A stretch of DNA of 64,000 nucleotides from Candidatus Marinarcus aquaticus (GCF_004116335.1 NZ_PDKN01000005.1:1-64000), one strand, 5' to 3'. Shown: positions 54,734-64,000, counted from the first letter of the stretch. Program-made: numbers and translations. The notes: generated from the letters alone by a model not told the origin.

Positions 54734-56803
54734 CTAAATTTTAGGTAATGTTATTTTAAAGCAAGCGCCCGTATATTTTTCGCCTGAAAACTCATTGGTT
54801 TCGTTATAGACGGTGATAAGTCCTTTGAGGTGTTTTTCGATGATGTCTTTGCTGATATAAAGCCCAATACCAGTTCCTTGACTTTGGTGTTTGGTTGTAA
54901 AGTATGGGTCAAAAATTTTATCGATGACCTCTTTTTTAATCCCCCCTGCGTTGTCTACTATTTCAATGATATGCATTTCTTCTTGAGTATAAGCACGGAT
55001 TTTTACAAATTTTTTCTCAACTTTGTTCTCTATAAGCGCATCTTTGGAGTTGGTTAAAAGATTTAAAAAGACTTGTGAAAGCTCATTGGGAAGCCCAAAC
55101 GATTCTAAATTTTGATTTTCATACTCTTTGATGATTTCAATACGTTGGTTTTTATACGTTGCATGTGTGATGTTGATGGTTTTTTCCATGACATCTAAAA
55201 TATCAATATTTACGAGTTGTTTATCTTGTTTAAAGAAGCTTCTAAAATCTTCAATGGTGTGGGTTAAAAAATCAACATATTTCATGATGTCTGAGTAGGA
55301 TTTGTCCACATCCTCTTGCGAAGCAATCTGGATTTGTCGTTGCAGTTGCATGGCTGACACGGTTGAAGAGATTGCACTTAAGGGTTGTCGCCATTGGTGT
55401 GCAATATTACCAATCATCTCTCCCATCGAAGCAAAGCGGGATTGTTGGATAAGTTGTTTATCTCTTTGACGGTTAATCTCAACCTCTTTTTTGATACGTT
55501 GTTCGAGGTTATCATTGAGTTTTTTAAGTTCATTGGTCTTTTTATTGACCATGCCTTCAAGGTTATCATTGAGCGATTTGAGTTTGGTTTGAGCATAAAT
55601 AAGCTCAGTAATATCGTTGAGTGAAACCACCACAATAAAATTCTCTTTATCGATGTAATTCTTTTTTGCTGTGATGGTAAAATAGTGCAGTTCATGACCT
55701 TTGTACATGGCAACTTTATGAATTCGATTAGGGGTTTCAAGAATGTATTCATACCATTTTTTTCCCTTCCCATAATCTTTGTCTGTGATATATTCATCGT
55801 TGTTGAGATTTTCAAAATAATCACAAATACATGCATGTTTTTTCTTAAAGTCTTCAAAACTGTCATAGCCTTCAAAAAAATCAATGAGTGCTTCATTGGA
55901 ATCGATCATTTTCTCTCCATCACTGACAACAACAATATTGGGTTGTGAATCCAAAATACCCCGAATAAATTTCTCTTGACGTTTAAGGTCAAACATGCTA
56001 TTAGCAAGTTCTTCATTGAGGTTTTGCAGTTTTTTACTGTTTTGGTGTATCTGTTTGGCAATGATGTATCCCAATAAAATCACACATAAAACAATGACTA
56101 AAACCGTCAAAATCTCAATATACAAGTAGAAACTTTTCTCTTTTAAAATATTTTCTTCAAGCTTGGCTAATTCAATCTCCCCTTCATACAAAAGTCGACT
56201 GGTGTTTTCGCTCATTCGTGTAAAATATGCAGGTGTGGTTTTATAAAAACGTTTGATTTCCCGAGAGTATTCAAAATACTTCTCTTTGTCATTGAGTTGT
56301 AAAAAACTGTCTCTTTTTTGCACCAAATGCGTCAGCATTTGAGTCATTTCAACCAACTCTTCAATTTTAGGTCGAATATCAATGGTTTCAAGTGAAATAT
56401 TGTGCGATACATTTTCATAAGTGATGGTTTTTGTGGTTTTAAGATGCCCCGTGATATTGAGTTTAATCTCTCGTGTAAACTCTCCACCATGTTCTAAAAT
56501 ATTTAAAATTTCGCGTATGATACTGATACGATGGTTGATTTTATCTATGATAAGAAGACGCCCTTTTTCATTGGATGTGGTCGTAGCTAATTCATAAAAA
56601 TCAGCACGTATTTTATACAAATCTGTAACGATGTATTCGCCCAGTTGTATTTTTGCTTTGAGGTTATCGGTTTTTTTATCGAGTTTATCAATGAGTTTTA
56701 TAAACACAAGATGAATAGAAATGAGCAGTAAAATACCAACAAAAAATACACTTAAAAGCAGAATGAGTTTTTTGAGTGTTAATGTAAGTGTATTTTGTAT
56801 CAT
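54734..56803 (-). CDS. Membrane sensor histidine kinase
   Basis: A 689-residue two-helix sensor. A first membrane helix (about residues 12-34), a periplasmic helical domain to about 225, and a second helix (LTVLVIVLCVILLGYIIAK). A PAS-like domain with HACICDYF and WYEYILETPN follows, then a coiled coil and the kinase: MIGNIAHQWRQPLSAISSTV (H-box), LLTNSKDALIENK (N-box), DNAGGIKKEVIDKIFDPYFT and GTGIGLYISKDII. It starts at the base after the stop of the binding-protein gene upstream, so it most likely reads that protein's ligand. No response regulator is adjacent. Confidence 0.9.
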   Translation of the reverse strand: MIQNTLTLTLKKLILLLSVFFVGILLLISIHLVFIKLIDKLDKKTDNLKAKIQLGEYIVTDLYKIRADFYELATTTSNEKGRLLIIDKINHRISIIREILNILEHGGEFTREIKLNITGHLKTTKTITYENVSHNISLETIDIRPKIEELVEMTQMLTHLVQKRDSFLQLNDKEKYFEYSREIKRFYKTTPAYFTRMSENTSRLLYEGEIELAKLEENILKEKSFYLYIEILTVLVIVLCVILLGYIIAKQIHQNSKKLQNLNEELANSMFDLKRQEKFIRGILDSQPNIVVVSDGEKMIDSNEALIDFFEGYDSFEDFKKKHACICDYFENLNNDEYITDKDYGKGKKWYEYILETPNRIHKVAMYKGHELHYFTITAKKNYIDKENFIVVVSLNDITELIYAQTKLKSLNDNLEGMVNKKTNELKKLNDNLEQRIKKEVEINRQRDKQLIQQSRFASMGEMIGNIAHQWRQPLSAISSTVSAMQLQRQIQIASQEDVDKSYSDIMKYVDFLTHTIEDFRSFFKQDKQLVNIDILDVMEKTINITHATYKNQRIEIIKEYENQNLESFGLPNELSQVFLNLLTNSKDALIENKVEKKFVKIRAYTQEEMHIIEIVDNAGGIKKEVIDKIFDPYFTTKHQSQGTGIGLYISKDIIEKHLKGLITVYNETNEFSGEKYTGACFKITLPKI

Positions 56804-57565
56804 TTATAAAAATCCATATTTTTTCATGATGGCTTGACCCTCTTTGGAAGCTGCGAAATTGATAAAATCACGGGCAATCTCTTTGTGTTGTGAAAAACTG
56901 AGCAGATTGATTACAAGTTTTTTTTTCGAAGCAATCTCTTCGGGCAATTCAAGGACGTCAATGTGTTGATTGTTTTCAGGCCAAAATGCAGTAGCTCGCC
57001 AGTTGATGGTTAAATCCGCTTTTTTTTCAATCAACGCTTTATTTAAATTACGAGAATCTGTCCCAATTTGGGACGCATTGTCAAAGACTTTATAAAAAAA
57101 GGCTTCGTCTTTATAAGTAACCAGACTCTTTTTTGTCATACGTCCAATACTTCCACTGTTGGGATCACATAAAATTACAGAGAGGTCCTGTCTTATCAAG
57201 TCATCTAATCCTTGTATATGCAAAGGGTTGCCTTTTTGTACAAAAAGAGCTGCTTGATTGTATCCAATGTATTTAGAGTCCAATAAGAAACCATCTTTTA
57301 AATTGTTTTTTCGGTATGAGTCACTTCCAGGGAGGTAAAGATCCCCTTTTTGACTAAATTTGAGAGCATCGTAAAGGTCTTTGGAACCACCTTGTGAGAT
57401 TTTAATTTCACAATTGTGTTTTTTTTCGATGATTTTTGCCATTTCTGTAATGGGTTTGACCATGGTAATACCACAATAAAAAATGAGTATGGATTTGTCA
57501 TGAGCAAAGGTGTTTGTTGAGAAGTACAAAAAGCTGATCATAGAAAATAACAGTCGTTTGAACAT
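56804..57565 (-). CDS. Periplasmic substrate-binding protein, ModA/PstS-like
   Basis: A 253-residue exported protein with signal peptide RLLFSMISFLYFSTNTFA. The mature part has ILIFYCGITMVKPITEMAKI, then KISQGGSKDLYDAL, GDLYLPGSDSY, CDPNSGSIGRMTKKSL, and ends DFINFAASKEGQAIMKKYG, the pattern of molybdate/phosphate-type binding proteins. No ABC permease or ATPase follows. The kinase gene begins right after its stop codon (TAA then ATG), so it is more likely a sensory partner than a transporter subunit. The ligand is an oxyanion by analogy only. Confidence 0.85.
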   Translation of the reverse strand: MFKRLLFSMISFLYFSTNTFAHDKSILIFYCGITMVKPITEMAKIIEKKHNCEIKISQGGSKDLYDALKFSQKGDLYLPGSDSYRKNNLKDGFLLDSKYIGYNQAALFVQKGNPLHIQGLDDLIRQDLSVILCDPNSGSIGRMTKKSLVTYKDEAFFYKVFDNASQIGTDSRNLNKALIEKKADLTINWRATAFWPENNQHIDVLELPEEIASKKKLVINLLSFSQHKEIARDFINFAASKEGQAIMKKYGFL

Positions 57566-57660
57566 TACAGACCCCTTAAATAAACTTTATGGTAATATAA
57601 TTTGCATTAAAAGATTATATTATAAAATAATTAAAAATTATATTTTTACAAAGGTTTCTT

Positions 57661-59520
57661 TTGAAAAAAGAGGTTTTAAAAGCGCTTTATGACGGCTTTG
57701 TCACAAATGATGAAGAGGAATTAAAGTTTCTAAATAATTTACAAAAAGCAGAGATTGTAAAAGAGGAAAATGGAGAATTTACACTCAATCGAAAATATAA
57801 GATTGGTGTTTTAGAATTTCAAAAAAATTTTGCCATTTTAAAAGATATCTCCAATGAACATAAAAATATTAAACTGGAGTTTGAAAATCTTAATGGCGCA
57901 TTGGATGATGATTTGGTCATAGTAAAGCGTTCCTTTAATCCACGAAGTCAAACCAAATCAAAAGTGGTGAAGATTGTAAACTCCTCTAAAACAGCTGTAC
58001 TTACGTTTATTCAAGAAGGGAAAATCTATACACTTAAAGAGTCATTGCTTTTAAGTAATAAAAAACCAGAACAACTTCAAGAGGGTGATGTATTTGTTTT
58101 TAACAACAAAAGCAATGAAGTGTTGGAATTCTTTGGAAATATCACCGATGCAACCATTGATGAAAAAATCTCTTTGTATTTGTATGGAGAGGATTATCGT
58201 TTAAAAACACATGTGGATATCAACCCTGACGATTATGATTTAAAGGATTTCTCAAAAAGAGTCGATTTGACGCATCTGCCTTTTAGTACGATTGACCCAG
58301 CAAGTGCAAAAGACCATGATGATACTATTTATTATGATGCTAAGAATAACGAGCTTTATGTAGCCATTGCGGATGTTTCCTATTTTGTGGAGCAAAACAG
58401 TGAGTTGGACAAACTTGCGTTTCAAAAATCAACGAGTATTTATTTGCCCAATAAAGTATTACCAATGTTGCCTGCGAGTTTAAGTGAGGAGTTGTGTTCA
58501 CTTAAAGAGAATGTCAATCGATATGCGTATGTTTTTAAAATCAAGCTCAATGAGAAGTGTGAAGTAGAAGGTTCAGAACTGTTTGAAGCGGTGATTCAAT
58601 CGCGTAAAAAGTTTTCATACGGTCGAATCGACAGAGTATTAGAAGGGCACTTTGACCAATATTCTGAAATAGAAAAGATTATTTTTGACTCACTGGTGAG
58701 TTTGTATAAAGTCACTCAACAAACACGAGCTAAACGGCTTGAAACGGGGTATGACTTTAGAACCATTGAGTACCGACAACGCTTAAATCACAAAGGAGAG
58801 TTAGAGAGTATCAGCTCTGAAGAGTCAAGTTCTTCTCACCAATTGGTTGAAGAGTGTATGCTTTTAGCCAATATTGAAGCGAGTAAAAAAGTGAACACTG
58901 TAGGCATTTATAGAGTACACGAAGACCCTTCGTTTGAAGCGATTTCAAAACTGGTGGATACGGTGAATACTTTGGGAATCAAAGTAAAAATGCAAGGCAA
59001 TGTGCACGATACCATTGTGGCCATTCAAGAGAAAGCCAAACGTACTTTGTATGCAGCAGAAGTGGATGAGTTGATTATTCAATCACAAGTACAAGCCCAC
59101 TACAGTTCAACCAATCAAGGGCACTTTGGTTTAGGATTTAAATCCTACAGTCACTTCACTTCACCTATTCGAAGATATGCAGACTTGGTGTTGCACCGTA
59201 TGTTAAAAACCAAACAAACACCTGAAGAGATTGATACCATTTGCGACCATATTTCCAATCAACAACGAAAAGTGGACCAACTGGTCTGGGATTTGGAAGA
59301 CAGAAAGTACGCACGTTGGGCGGCACAAAATATTGGTCAAGAGTTAAAAGCGAAAATCAATACCACTGAACCAGCACGTTGTATCACGTATGGAGAGCTT
59401 CCAGGAATGAAGATTTTGATTGATAATTACAAAGGTCAACTTTTGTGTACAAAAATAAGAGTAATTTTAAAATCTTCTAATATAATTTCAAAAACCATTA
59501 TTGGTTCAATTAAATACTAA
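57661..59520 (+). CDS. rnr: Ribonuclease R
   Basis: A 619-residue exoribonuclease of the RNB family, digesting structured RNA from the 3' end. N-terminal RNA-binding parts precede the catalytic RNB domain: VDLTHLPFSTIDPASAKDHD with DDTIYYDAK (Asp cluster), AIADVSYFVEQNSELD, YLPNKVLPMLPASLSEELCS and the late GFKSYSHFTSPIRRYADLVL. The C-terminal S1-like segment is short, so the protein is on the shorter side, as in related bacteria. TTG start after AAAGG. Confidence 0.93.
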   Translation: MKKEVLKALYDGFVTNDEEELKFLNNLQKAEIVKEENGEFTLNRKYKIGVLEFQKNFAILKDISNEHKNIKLEFENLNGALDDDLVIVKRSFNPRSQTKSKVVKIVNSSKTAVLTFIQEGKIYTLKESLLLSNKKPEQLQEGDVFVFNNKSNEVLEFFGNITDATIDEKISLYLYGEDYRLKTHVDINPDDYDLKDFSKRVDLTHLPFSTIDPASAKDHDDTIYYDAKNNELYVAIADVSYFVEQNSELDKLAFQKSTSIYLPNKVLPMLPASLSEELCSLKENVNRYAYVFKIKLNEKCEVEGSELFEAVIQSRKKFSYGRIDRVLEGHFDQYSEIEKIIFDSLVSLYKVTQQTRAKRLETGYDFRTIEYRQRLNHKGELESISSEESSSSHQLVEECMLLANIEASKKVNTVGIYRVHEDPSFEAISKLVDTVNTLGIKVKMQGNVHDTIVAIQEKAKRTLYAAEVDELIIQSQVQAHYSSTNQGHFGLGFKSYSHFTSPIRRYADLVLHRMLKTKQTPEEIDTICDHISNQQRKVDQLVWDLEDRKYARWAAQNIGQELKAKINTTEPARCITYGELPGMKILIDNYKGQLLCTKIRVILKSSNIISKTIIGSIKY

Positions 59521-59530
59521 GCGAGTAAAC

Positions 59531-60544
59531 ATGGCAAAAAAACGTATGCCAGCAGAGTGGGAAAAACAAGCTTTTGTGCAGTTGGTTTTCCCTCATCAAA
59601 AGACCGATTGGGCACCTTATTTAGAGGATGCCATTGTTAATTTTGTCAATATAGCAAAAGCCATACAACAATTTCAACCTTGTTTGATTGTGGCGCAAAA
59701 CCTTAAAGAAGTAAAAGCTCTTTTTGAAGATAAAACCAACTTGATGTTTGTGCAAGCTAAGAACAATGATACGTGGAGTCGTGATTTTGGTGGTATTACG
59801 ATTCAAGAGGGTAAAAAATCAACTATTTTAAATTTCAGTTTTAATGCGTGGGGTGGAAAGTTTGCTTTTAATGAAGACAACCAAATCACACAAAAACTTT
59901 ATAAAAAAGGTTTTTTTGAAGGCTATGGACTTAAAACCTATAACTTTGTGTTAGAAGGTGGTGCGATTGAGAGCGATGGTAATGGTGTGATTATGACCAC
60001 TTCAAACTGTCTGCTTGAACCCAACAGAAATCCACAGTTTTCAAAAAAAGAGATAACACGAACTTTAAAAGAGTATTTAGGGGCACAAAAAGTGTTGTGG
60101 TTGAACCATGGCTTTTTAGCAGGGGATGACACCGATGCACATATTGACACACTGGCTCGATTTGCCAATGAAAACACCATCATCTATCAAGGGTGTGATG
60201 ATAAAAATGATGAGCACTATAAAGCATTTAAAAAGATGAAAAAACAGTTGCGAACGTTTAAAAATGTGGACGGAAAACTTTATAAACTTGTAGAGCTTCC
60301 ATGGATTGAAGCAAAGATTTTTGACGATGAACGATTGCCTGCAACGTATGCAAACTTTTTAATCATCAACGGGGCAGTATTGGTACCAACATACAATGAC
60401 AAAAACGATAAAAAAGCATTAGAAGTATTCAAAGAGGTCTTTAAAAAAGAGGAAATTATTCCCATTGATTGTTCAACCTTGATTAAACAGCATGGTTCAC
60501 TGCACTGTGTGACGATGCAATATCCAGTATTAAAAGGAATGTAA
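59531..60544 (+). CDS. aguA: Agmatine deiminase
   Basis: About 337 residues. The enzyme hydrolyses agmatine to N-carbamoylputrescine. Motifs are MPAEWEKQAFVQLVFPH, NDTWSRDFGGITI, VLEGGAIESDGNGVIMTTSN and the catalytic end SLHCVTMQYPVL (nucleophilic Cys). I choose ATG at 59531 (MAKKRMPAEW), ten bases after the rnr stop; the upstream TTG at 59501 lies inside rnr. It is followed by the next enzyme of the pathway. Confidence 0.93.
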   Translation: MAKKRMPAEWEKQAFVQLVFPHQKTDWAPYLEDAIVNFVNIAKAIQQFQPCLIVAQNLKEVKALFEDKTNLMFVQAKNNDTWSRDFGGITIQEGKKSTILNFSFNAWGGKFAFNEDNQITQKLYKKGFFEGYGLKTYNFVLEGGAIESDGNGVIMTTSNCLLEPNRNPQFSKKEITRTLKEYLGAQKVLWLNHGFLAGDDTDAHIDTLARFANENTIIYQGCDDKNDEHYKAFKKMKKQLRTFKNVDGKLYKLVELPWIEAKIFDDERLPATYANFLIINGAVLVPTYNDKNDKKALEVFKEVFKKEEIIPIDCSTLIKQHGSLHCVTMQYPVLKGM

Positions 60545-60545
60545 G

Positions 60546-61421
60546 ATGTGTAAAGTTGCAATGATTCAACAAAAATATTACGGAAGCAAAGAAGCAACCA
60601 TTGAAAAAACAGTTGCAATGATTGAGCAAGCGGTCAAAGCTAAAGCGCAATTGGTGATTTTACAAGAGTTGCACCAAACACACTATTTTTGCCAAAATGA
60701 AAACGTCGATACGTTTAATTTAGCGAACTCTTGGGAAGAGGACATTGTTTTTTGGTCAAGCATTGCAAAAAAGAATGGCGTTGTATTGGTCACCTCTTTG
60801 TTTGAAAAAAGAGCTGCTGGGTTGTATCACAACACTGCTGTGGTGTTTGAAAAAGATGGCAGTGTGGCTGGAAAATACAGAAAGATGCACATACCTGATG
60901 ATCCAGGGTTTTATGAAAAATTCTATTTCACTCCTGGAGACATGGGATTTGAGCCTATTCAAACGAGTGTGGGGAAATTGGGAGTATTGGTCTGTTGGGA
61001 TCAATGGTATCCTGAAGCCGCACGTCTTATGGCTTTAAAAGGGGCACAAATGCTCATTTACCCAACGGCCATTGGATGGTTTGAAGGAGATGAACAAGAT
61101 GAAAAACAACGACAGCTCGATGCTTGGATTGCGGTTCAACGAGGACATGCTGTGGCCAATGGGTTGCCTGTATTAACGGTTAATCGAGTAGGGTTTGAAG
61201 CCGATGATGCCAAAGTAATGGCAGGCACAAAGTTTTGGGGGAACTCATTTATTTTTGGACCTCAAGGAGAACTTTTAAAACATGCAAGTTCAGATCAAGA
61301 AGAGATTATTTTGTGTGATATTGACTTACAACGAAGTGAAAATGTGCGACGATGGTGGCCATTTTTACGAGACAGACGAATTGAAAACTACGCTGATATT
61401 ACAAAACGATATGCAGATTAA
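60546..61421 (+). CDS. aguB: N-carbamoylputrescine amidase
   Basis: A 291-residue nitrilase-superfamily enzyme, completing putrescine formation from agmatine. The catalytic triad is visible: Glu in LVILQELHQTHYF, Lys in GKYRKMHIPDDPGF, and Cys in GVLVCWDQWYPEAARLMAL. It follows aguA by one base, so the pair is one unit. Putrescine may support growth or stress tolerance. Confidence 0.93.
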   Translation: MCKVAMIQQKYYGSKEATIEKTVAMIEQAVKAKAQLVILQELHQTHYFCQNENVDTFNLANSWEEDIVFWSSIAKKNGVVLVTSLFEKRAAGLYHNTAVVFEKDGSVAGKYRKMHIPDDPGFYEKFYFTPGDMGFEPIQTSVGKLGVLVCWDQWYPEAARLMALKGAQMLIYPTAIGWFEGDEQDEKQRQLDAWIAVQRGHAVANGLPVLTVNRVGFEADDAKVMAGTKFWGNSFIFGPQGELLKHASSDQEEIILCDIDLQRSENVRRWWPFLRDRRIENYADITKRYAD

Positions 61422-61435
61422 GGCAAATGTGACTG

Positions 61436-62416
61436 ATGTATAAAAACGAATTTGATAACTTATTACGACAAAACAAGAAGTTCAGTGCTTATATGTTTTA
61501 TGGGCAAAGTAACTACTTAATAGAGTATTATGCACTGCAAGTGGCATTGTCCTTTGCACCTGTAGAAGATATAGAGAAAATTTATTATGATGAGTATAAC
61601 TTCAAATATTGTAAAGATAAGTTATTACAGTCATCGCTGTTTGCATCAAGCAATGTGGTGATTATAAAAATCGATAAAAAATTGCCAAAGGCTGAGGTGA
61701 CGGAACTCATTCAAGCGTGCACGACCAATAGTGATAGTACGGTCATATTTGCATGCATGGGGGACAGTGATTTTAAAGCGATGGAAGGCTACTTTACACA
61801 AAAAAATGATGCCGTTGCAGTACGAATGTTTCAACCTTTCCCCAATGAAGCCATACGACTCATAGAAGAGCAAGCCAGAGCTTTAAACTTACAGTATGAA
61901 GTCTCAGCACTCAATCATCTTTACTTTATGCATCGACATGATTTATCGTTGACCATGAATGACTTAAAGAAACTTGCTGTGTTAAATGAAACCATCACAG
62001 CAAAAACAGTAGAACAACAATGTTTTGGTTTTGGTGCCGTTTCTTTGGAGGATTTTTTACATAAATTGCTCAGTGGAGAGAATATTGATTTGGATTTGGT
62101 GGCGCTTTTAGATGAGGGGATGAATGAGATTTATCTCATTACTCAAATTACAGCTTTTATCCAACAACTCTTTATGATAAGTGCGTATGCCAGAACCGTA
62201 GGTGCACCTAATGCCAAAGAGATTTTAGGCTTTGTTCCTCCCAAACCTGTGTGGGAAAAGAAGAGTAAACTTGCTATTTCAATTAAACCCAATACTTTTT
62301 TAGAGATGATGGATTTTTTAAATCATTTAGAGTTAGAGCTGAAAACTTTGAAAATAAATGACCAAAATGCATATGTGCAAGCTCACCTTAGAAAATTTTC
62401 AGCTTTGTTTAGATAA
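61436..62416 (+). CDS. holA: DNA polymerase III delta subunit (HolA-like)
   Basis: A 326-residue clamp-loader subunit. The N-terminus has KKFSAYMFYGQSNYLIEYYA, and the centre has LSLTMNDLKKLAVLNETITA, leading to the helical collar QITAFIQQLFMISAYA and a C-terminal NDQNAYVQAHLRKFSALFR. Sequence conservation in this family is low, and the assignment rests on length, fold pattern and position beside rpsF. It lies 14 bases after aguB. Confidence 0.75.
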   Translation: MYKNEFDNLLRQNKKFSAYMFYGQSNYLIEYYALQVALSFAPVEDIEKIYYDEYNFKYCKDKLLQSSLFASSNVVIIKIDKKLPKAEVTELIQACTTNSDSTVIFACMGDSDFKAMEGYFTQKNDAVAVRMFQPFPNEAIRLIEEQARALNLQYEVSALNHLYFMHRHDLSLTMNDLKKLAVLNETITAKTVEQQCFGFGAVSLEDFLHKLLSGENIDLDLVALLDEGMNEIYLITQITAFIQQLFMISAYARTVGAPNAKEILGFVPPKPVWEKKSKLAISIKPNTFLEMMDFLNHLELELKTLKINDQNAYVQAHLRKFSALFR

Positions 62417-62483
62417 AATCACAGACTTTATAAAAAACCTTGCTGATATTTTAGAATACCGGCGAAATCTAGAAGGAGATTAA

Positions 62484-62837
62484 ATGTCAAAAGTTAAACA
62501 TTATGAAACAATGTTTATTTTGAAGCCAACGCTAACTGAAGAAGAGACTGCGGCTCAAATCGATTTAGTTAAATCTAACATCGAAAAAAATGGTGGTGAG
62601 ATCGTTGCATGCGATGATATGGGTACTCGACCTTTAGCATACGAGATTCAAAAGAACAAAAGAGGTTACTATTTCGTAGCTTACTTTAAAGCTGCTCCAA
62701 GTGCAATCTTAGAGTTAGAGAGAAACTACAGAATCAACGAAAACATTATCCGATTCATTTTTATTAAATATGAGAGCAAAAAAGAAGTTGTTGCATGGAC
62801 AAAAATGAGTGAAGAGGCTGCTAAAAAAGCAAACTAA
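62484..62837 (+). CDS. rpsF: Ribosomal protein S6
   Basis: A 117-residue 30S protein. It has [36 protein letters not shown] and [18 protein letters not shown], as in S6. AGAAGGAGATTAA is a strong ribosome site. First gene of the conserved rpsF-ssb-rpsR operon. Confidence 0.97.
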   Translation: MSKVKHYETMFILKPTLTEEETAAQIDLVKSNIEKNGGEIVACDDMGTRPLAYEIQKNKRGYYFVAYFKAAPSAILELERNYRINENIIRFIFIKYESKKEVVAWTKMSEEAAKKAN

Positions 62838-62858
62838 TCAATAAGATAGGAACCTGTT

Positions 62859-63380
62859 ATGTATAATAAAGTAGTAATGGTCGGAAATTTAACCAGAGAT
62901 ATTGAATTAAGATATTTACCAAGTGGTGCAGCAATTGCTAAAAGTGCAATCGCAACTTCTTATAAATATAAAACATCAACTGGAGAACAAAAAGATGAAG
63001 TTTGTTTTTTAGATTTCAATATTTTTGGAAGAAGTGCAGAAGTTGCAAATCAATATTTACGAAAAGGTTCTAAAGTTTTATTAGAAGGGCGACTTGTATT
63101 AGAGCAGTGGACAGCACAAGATGGAACAAACAGAAGTAAACACTCTTTAAGAGTGGACAACATGAAAATGTTGGATTCTAAATCTGATGCTCAAAACAAC
63201 ACTCAAGGTGATTATAACAACTCAGAGTATGCTCAATCAAATGCGAACCAATATGGACAAGGGCAACAACCAAATAACTATGGTAATGCTCCTCAACAAG
63301 GTGGTGGTATGAGTAACCAACCAAAACAAGAGTACTCAATACCTGAAATTGATATTGATGAAGACGAAATACCGTTTTAG
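62859..63380 (+). CDS. ssb: Single-stranded DNA-binding protein
   Basis: A 173-residue SSB. The OB fold has NKVVMVGNLTRDIELRYLPS and AEVANQYLRKGSKVLLEGRL. A flexible Gln/Asn/Gly linker follows, and the acidic tail DIDEDEIPF binds partner proteins. It lies between rpsF and rpsR as in many bacteria. Confidence 0.97.
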   Translation: MYNKVVMVGNLTRDIELRYLPSGAAIAKSAIATSYKYKTSTGEQKDEVCFLDFNIFGRSAEVANQYLRKGSKVLLEGRLVLEQWTAQDGTNRSKHSLRVDNMKMLDSKSDAQNNTQGDYNNSEYAQSNANQYGQGQQPNNYGNAPQQGGGMSNQPKQEYSIPEIDIDEDEIPF

Positions 63381-63394
63381 AATAAGGATATACA

Positions 63395-63652
63395 ATGGCT
63401 GAAAGAAGAAAATACGGAAAAAAATATTGTAAATATACTGAGATGAAAGTTGATTTCATTGACTATAAAAATGTAGATTTACTTAAATTATCTATGAGTG
63501 AAAGAGGAAAAATTATGCCTCGAAGACTTACTGGTAACTCTAAAAGTGCTCAAGAGATGGTAGAAATGGCAATCAAAAGAGCAAGACACATGGCATTAGT
63601 TCCATATATTGTTGATACTAAAAACGTTACTGACGCAGCATTCGCTAGATAA
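63395..63652 (+). CDS. rpsR: Ribosomal protein S18
   Basis: An 85-residue 30S protein with [18 protein letters not shown], then [19 protein letters not shown] and [15 protein letters not shown]. It pairs with S6 in the ribosome platform. AAGGATATACA precedes ATG. Last gene of the operon. Confidence 0.97.
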   Translation: MAERRKYGKKYCKYTEMKVDFIDYKNVDLLKLSMSERGKIMPRRLTGNSKSAQEMVEMAIKRARHMALVPYIVDTKNVTDAAFAR

Positions 63653-63671
63653 GTAAAAGTTTACGACAAGG

Positions 63672-63704
63672 AAAAAGGGGAAGCAGATTGCTTCCCCTTT
63701 TTTT
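63672..63704 (+). terminator. Terminator of rpsF-ssb-rpsR
   Basis: AAAAAGGGGAAGC and GCTTCCCCTTTTT form a perfect 13-base-pair stem with loop AGATT, continuing into more T. Textbook intrinsic terminator, 20 bases after the rpsR stop. Confidence 0.92.
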
Positions 63705-63923
63705 ATGCCTTATTTAAAATCCATCTTTTAACAAATCTCTTCGTCATACAGAGAAATTTTTTGCTCATTTATTTATAGTAAATTTACTTCTAAATTTATT
63801 TCTCTTTCTTGAACTTCTTTAAAATATAAATTTTTATTTTGATGTTTTATCTTTATATACATTGATAAAAAGCTAAGAATTAGAAAATACTTTGCTATAA
63901 AAAGCAAGTGTGCACTTTCTGCA

Positions 63924-64000
63924 TTAATTAATTAAATGCATGAAGTGCATGTGTTTCTCATACTGGTCAACCACATCATTTCGAATGCTCTCTTTATCCC
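63924..64000 (-). CDS. 3' end of an unidentified gene
   Basis: On the minus strand a frame enters from the right edge and ends at TAA (63924-63926). Its last residues read DKESIRNDVVDQYEKHMHFM followed by HLIN. It has coding character but is too short to identify. The 219 bases between the terminator and this stop show no gene. Confidence 0.45.
   Translation of the reverse strand, partial: DKESIRNDVVDQYEKHMHFMHLIN

Noticed and set aside
59501-59530. TTG start for agmatine deiminase at 59501
   Set aside because: It lies inside rnr, while the ATG at 59531 gives the expected N-terminus.

Overview
The window is AT-rich bacterial chromosome that reads as Campylobacterota (the former epsilonproteobacteria), with an Arcobacter-like marine or environmental member as the best fit. 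The signs are a Campylobacterota-type 5S rRNA end, the flagellar gene set including a MotE-like protein, FlgH/FlgI/FliL and two FlgK-like proteins, a class II DAHP synthase, FIST and cache-type sensory proteins, ArsR-type control of metal genes, and sparse promoters with good TATAAT boxes but poor -35 elements. The genus is inferred from protein character only. No prophage, insertion sequence, CRISPR array or integrase is visible, and most genes are compactly packed core genes.

Layout. 1-190 is the end of an rRNA operon (5S plus terminator). 511-2421 is transketolase. 2456-3513 holds a GlpM-like protein, an unlisted 37-residue basic membrane peptide with a Fur-box-like upstream site, and a fur gene split by an apparent one-base deletion. 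3585-7715 is an arsenic/metal resistance operon (operator, arsR, ArsB-type pump, mntP, arsC, ArsP-like permease, CxxC thioredoxin-like protein, YnfA-like protein). 7742-16591 is a nitrogen-regulation block: glnD, a degenerate NtrC-like protein, a cache-type membrane protein, and two tandem amtB-PII pairs, the second joined to pyrC.

16615-28923 is a flagellar region: fliM and flgI on the minus strand; then, on the plus strand, an acidic two-part protein of unknown function, fliQ, a FliJ-like coiled coil, motE, fliL, an unknown membrane protein, flgH, two flgK-like genes with matching EF-hand-like loops, fliD, fliS and a small FliT-sized protein. 28909-36482 is housekeeping (tilS, rimO, panC, a lone OppB-type permease, acpS, ruvX, an MTHFR-like gene, serB, transaldolase). 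36495-46555 contains a FIST-domain histidine kinase, DAHP synthase, an Spx/ArsC-like protein, an intergenic segment that can fold as a three-way junction, gatC, tgt, a TrkA-C protein with a probable leaderless promoter, an aminotransferase and murC.

46610-54685 has nhaA, a copper unit (perfect palindrome, copZ-like gene, ArsR/SmtB regulator, copA), dprA, a di-haem cytochrome c peroxidase with PerR-like upstream sites, a divergent polysaccharide deacetylase and ilvC. 54734-57565 is a directly abutting pair of periplasmic binding protein and histidine kinase with no transporter partners. 57661-63652 runs rnr, agmatine deiminase, N-carbamoylputrescine amidase (agmatine to putrescine), a HolA-like subunit, and the conserved rpsF-ssb-rpsR operon ending in a strong terminator. 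The window closes with the tail of an unidentified minus-strand gene.

Functional themes are metal and oxidant homeostasis (fur, ars, cop, ccp), nitrogen sensing (GlnD with two PII proteins and two Amt channels) and flagellar assembly. I found no clear new multi-gene defence or mobile system. The most unusual items are the split fur, the binding-protein/kinase pair, the tandem FlgK-like proteins with calcium-loop motifs, the structured intergenic element at 40352-40429, and several perfect inverted repeats placed where they could regulate.
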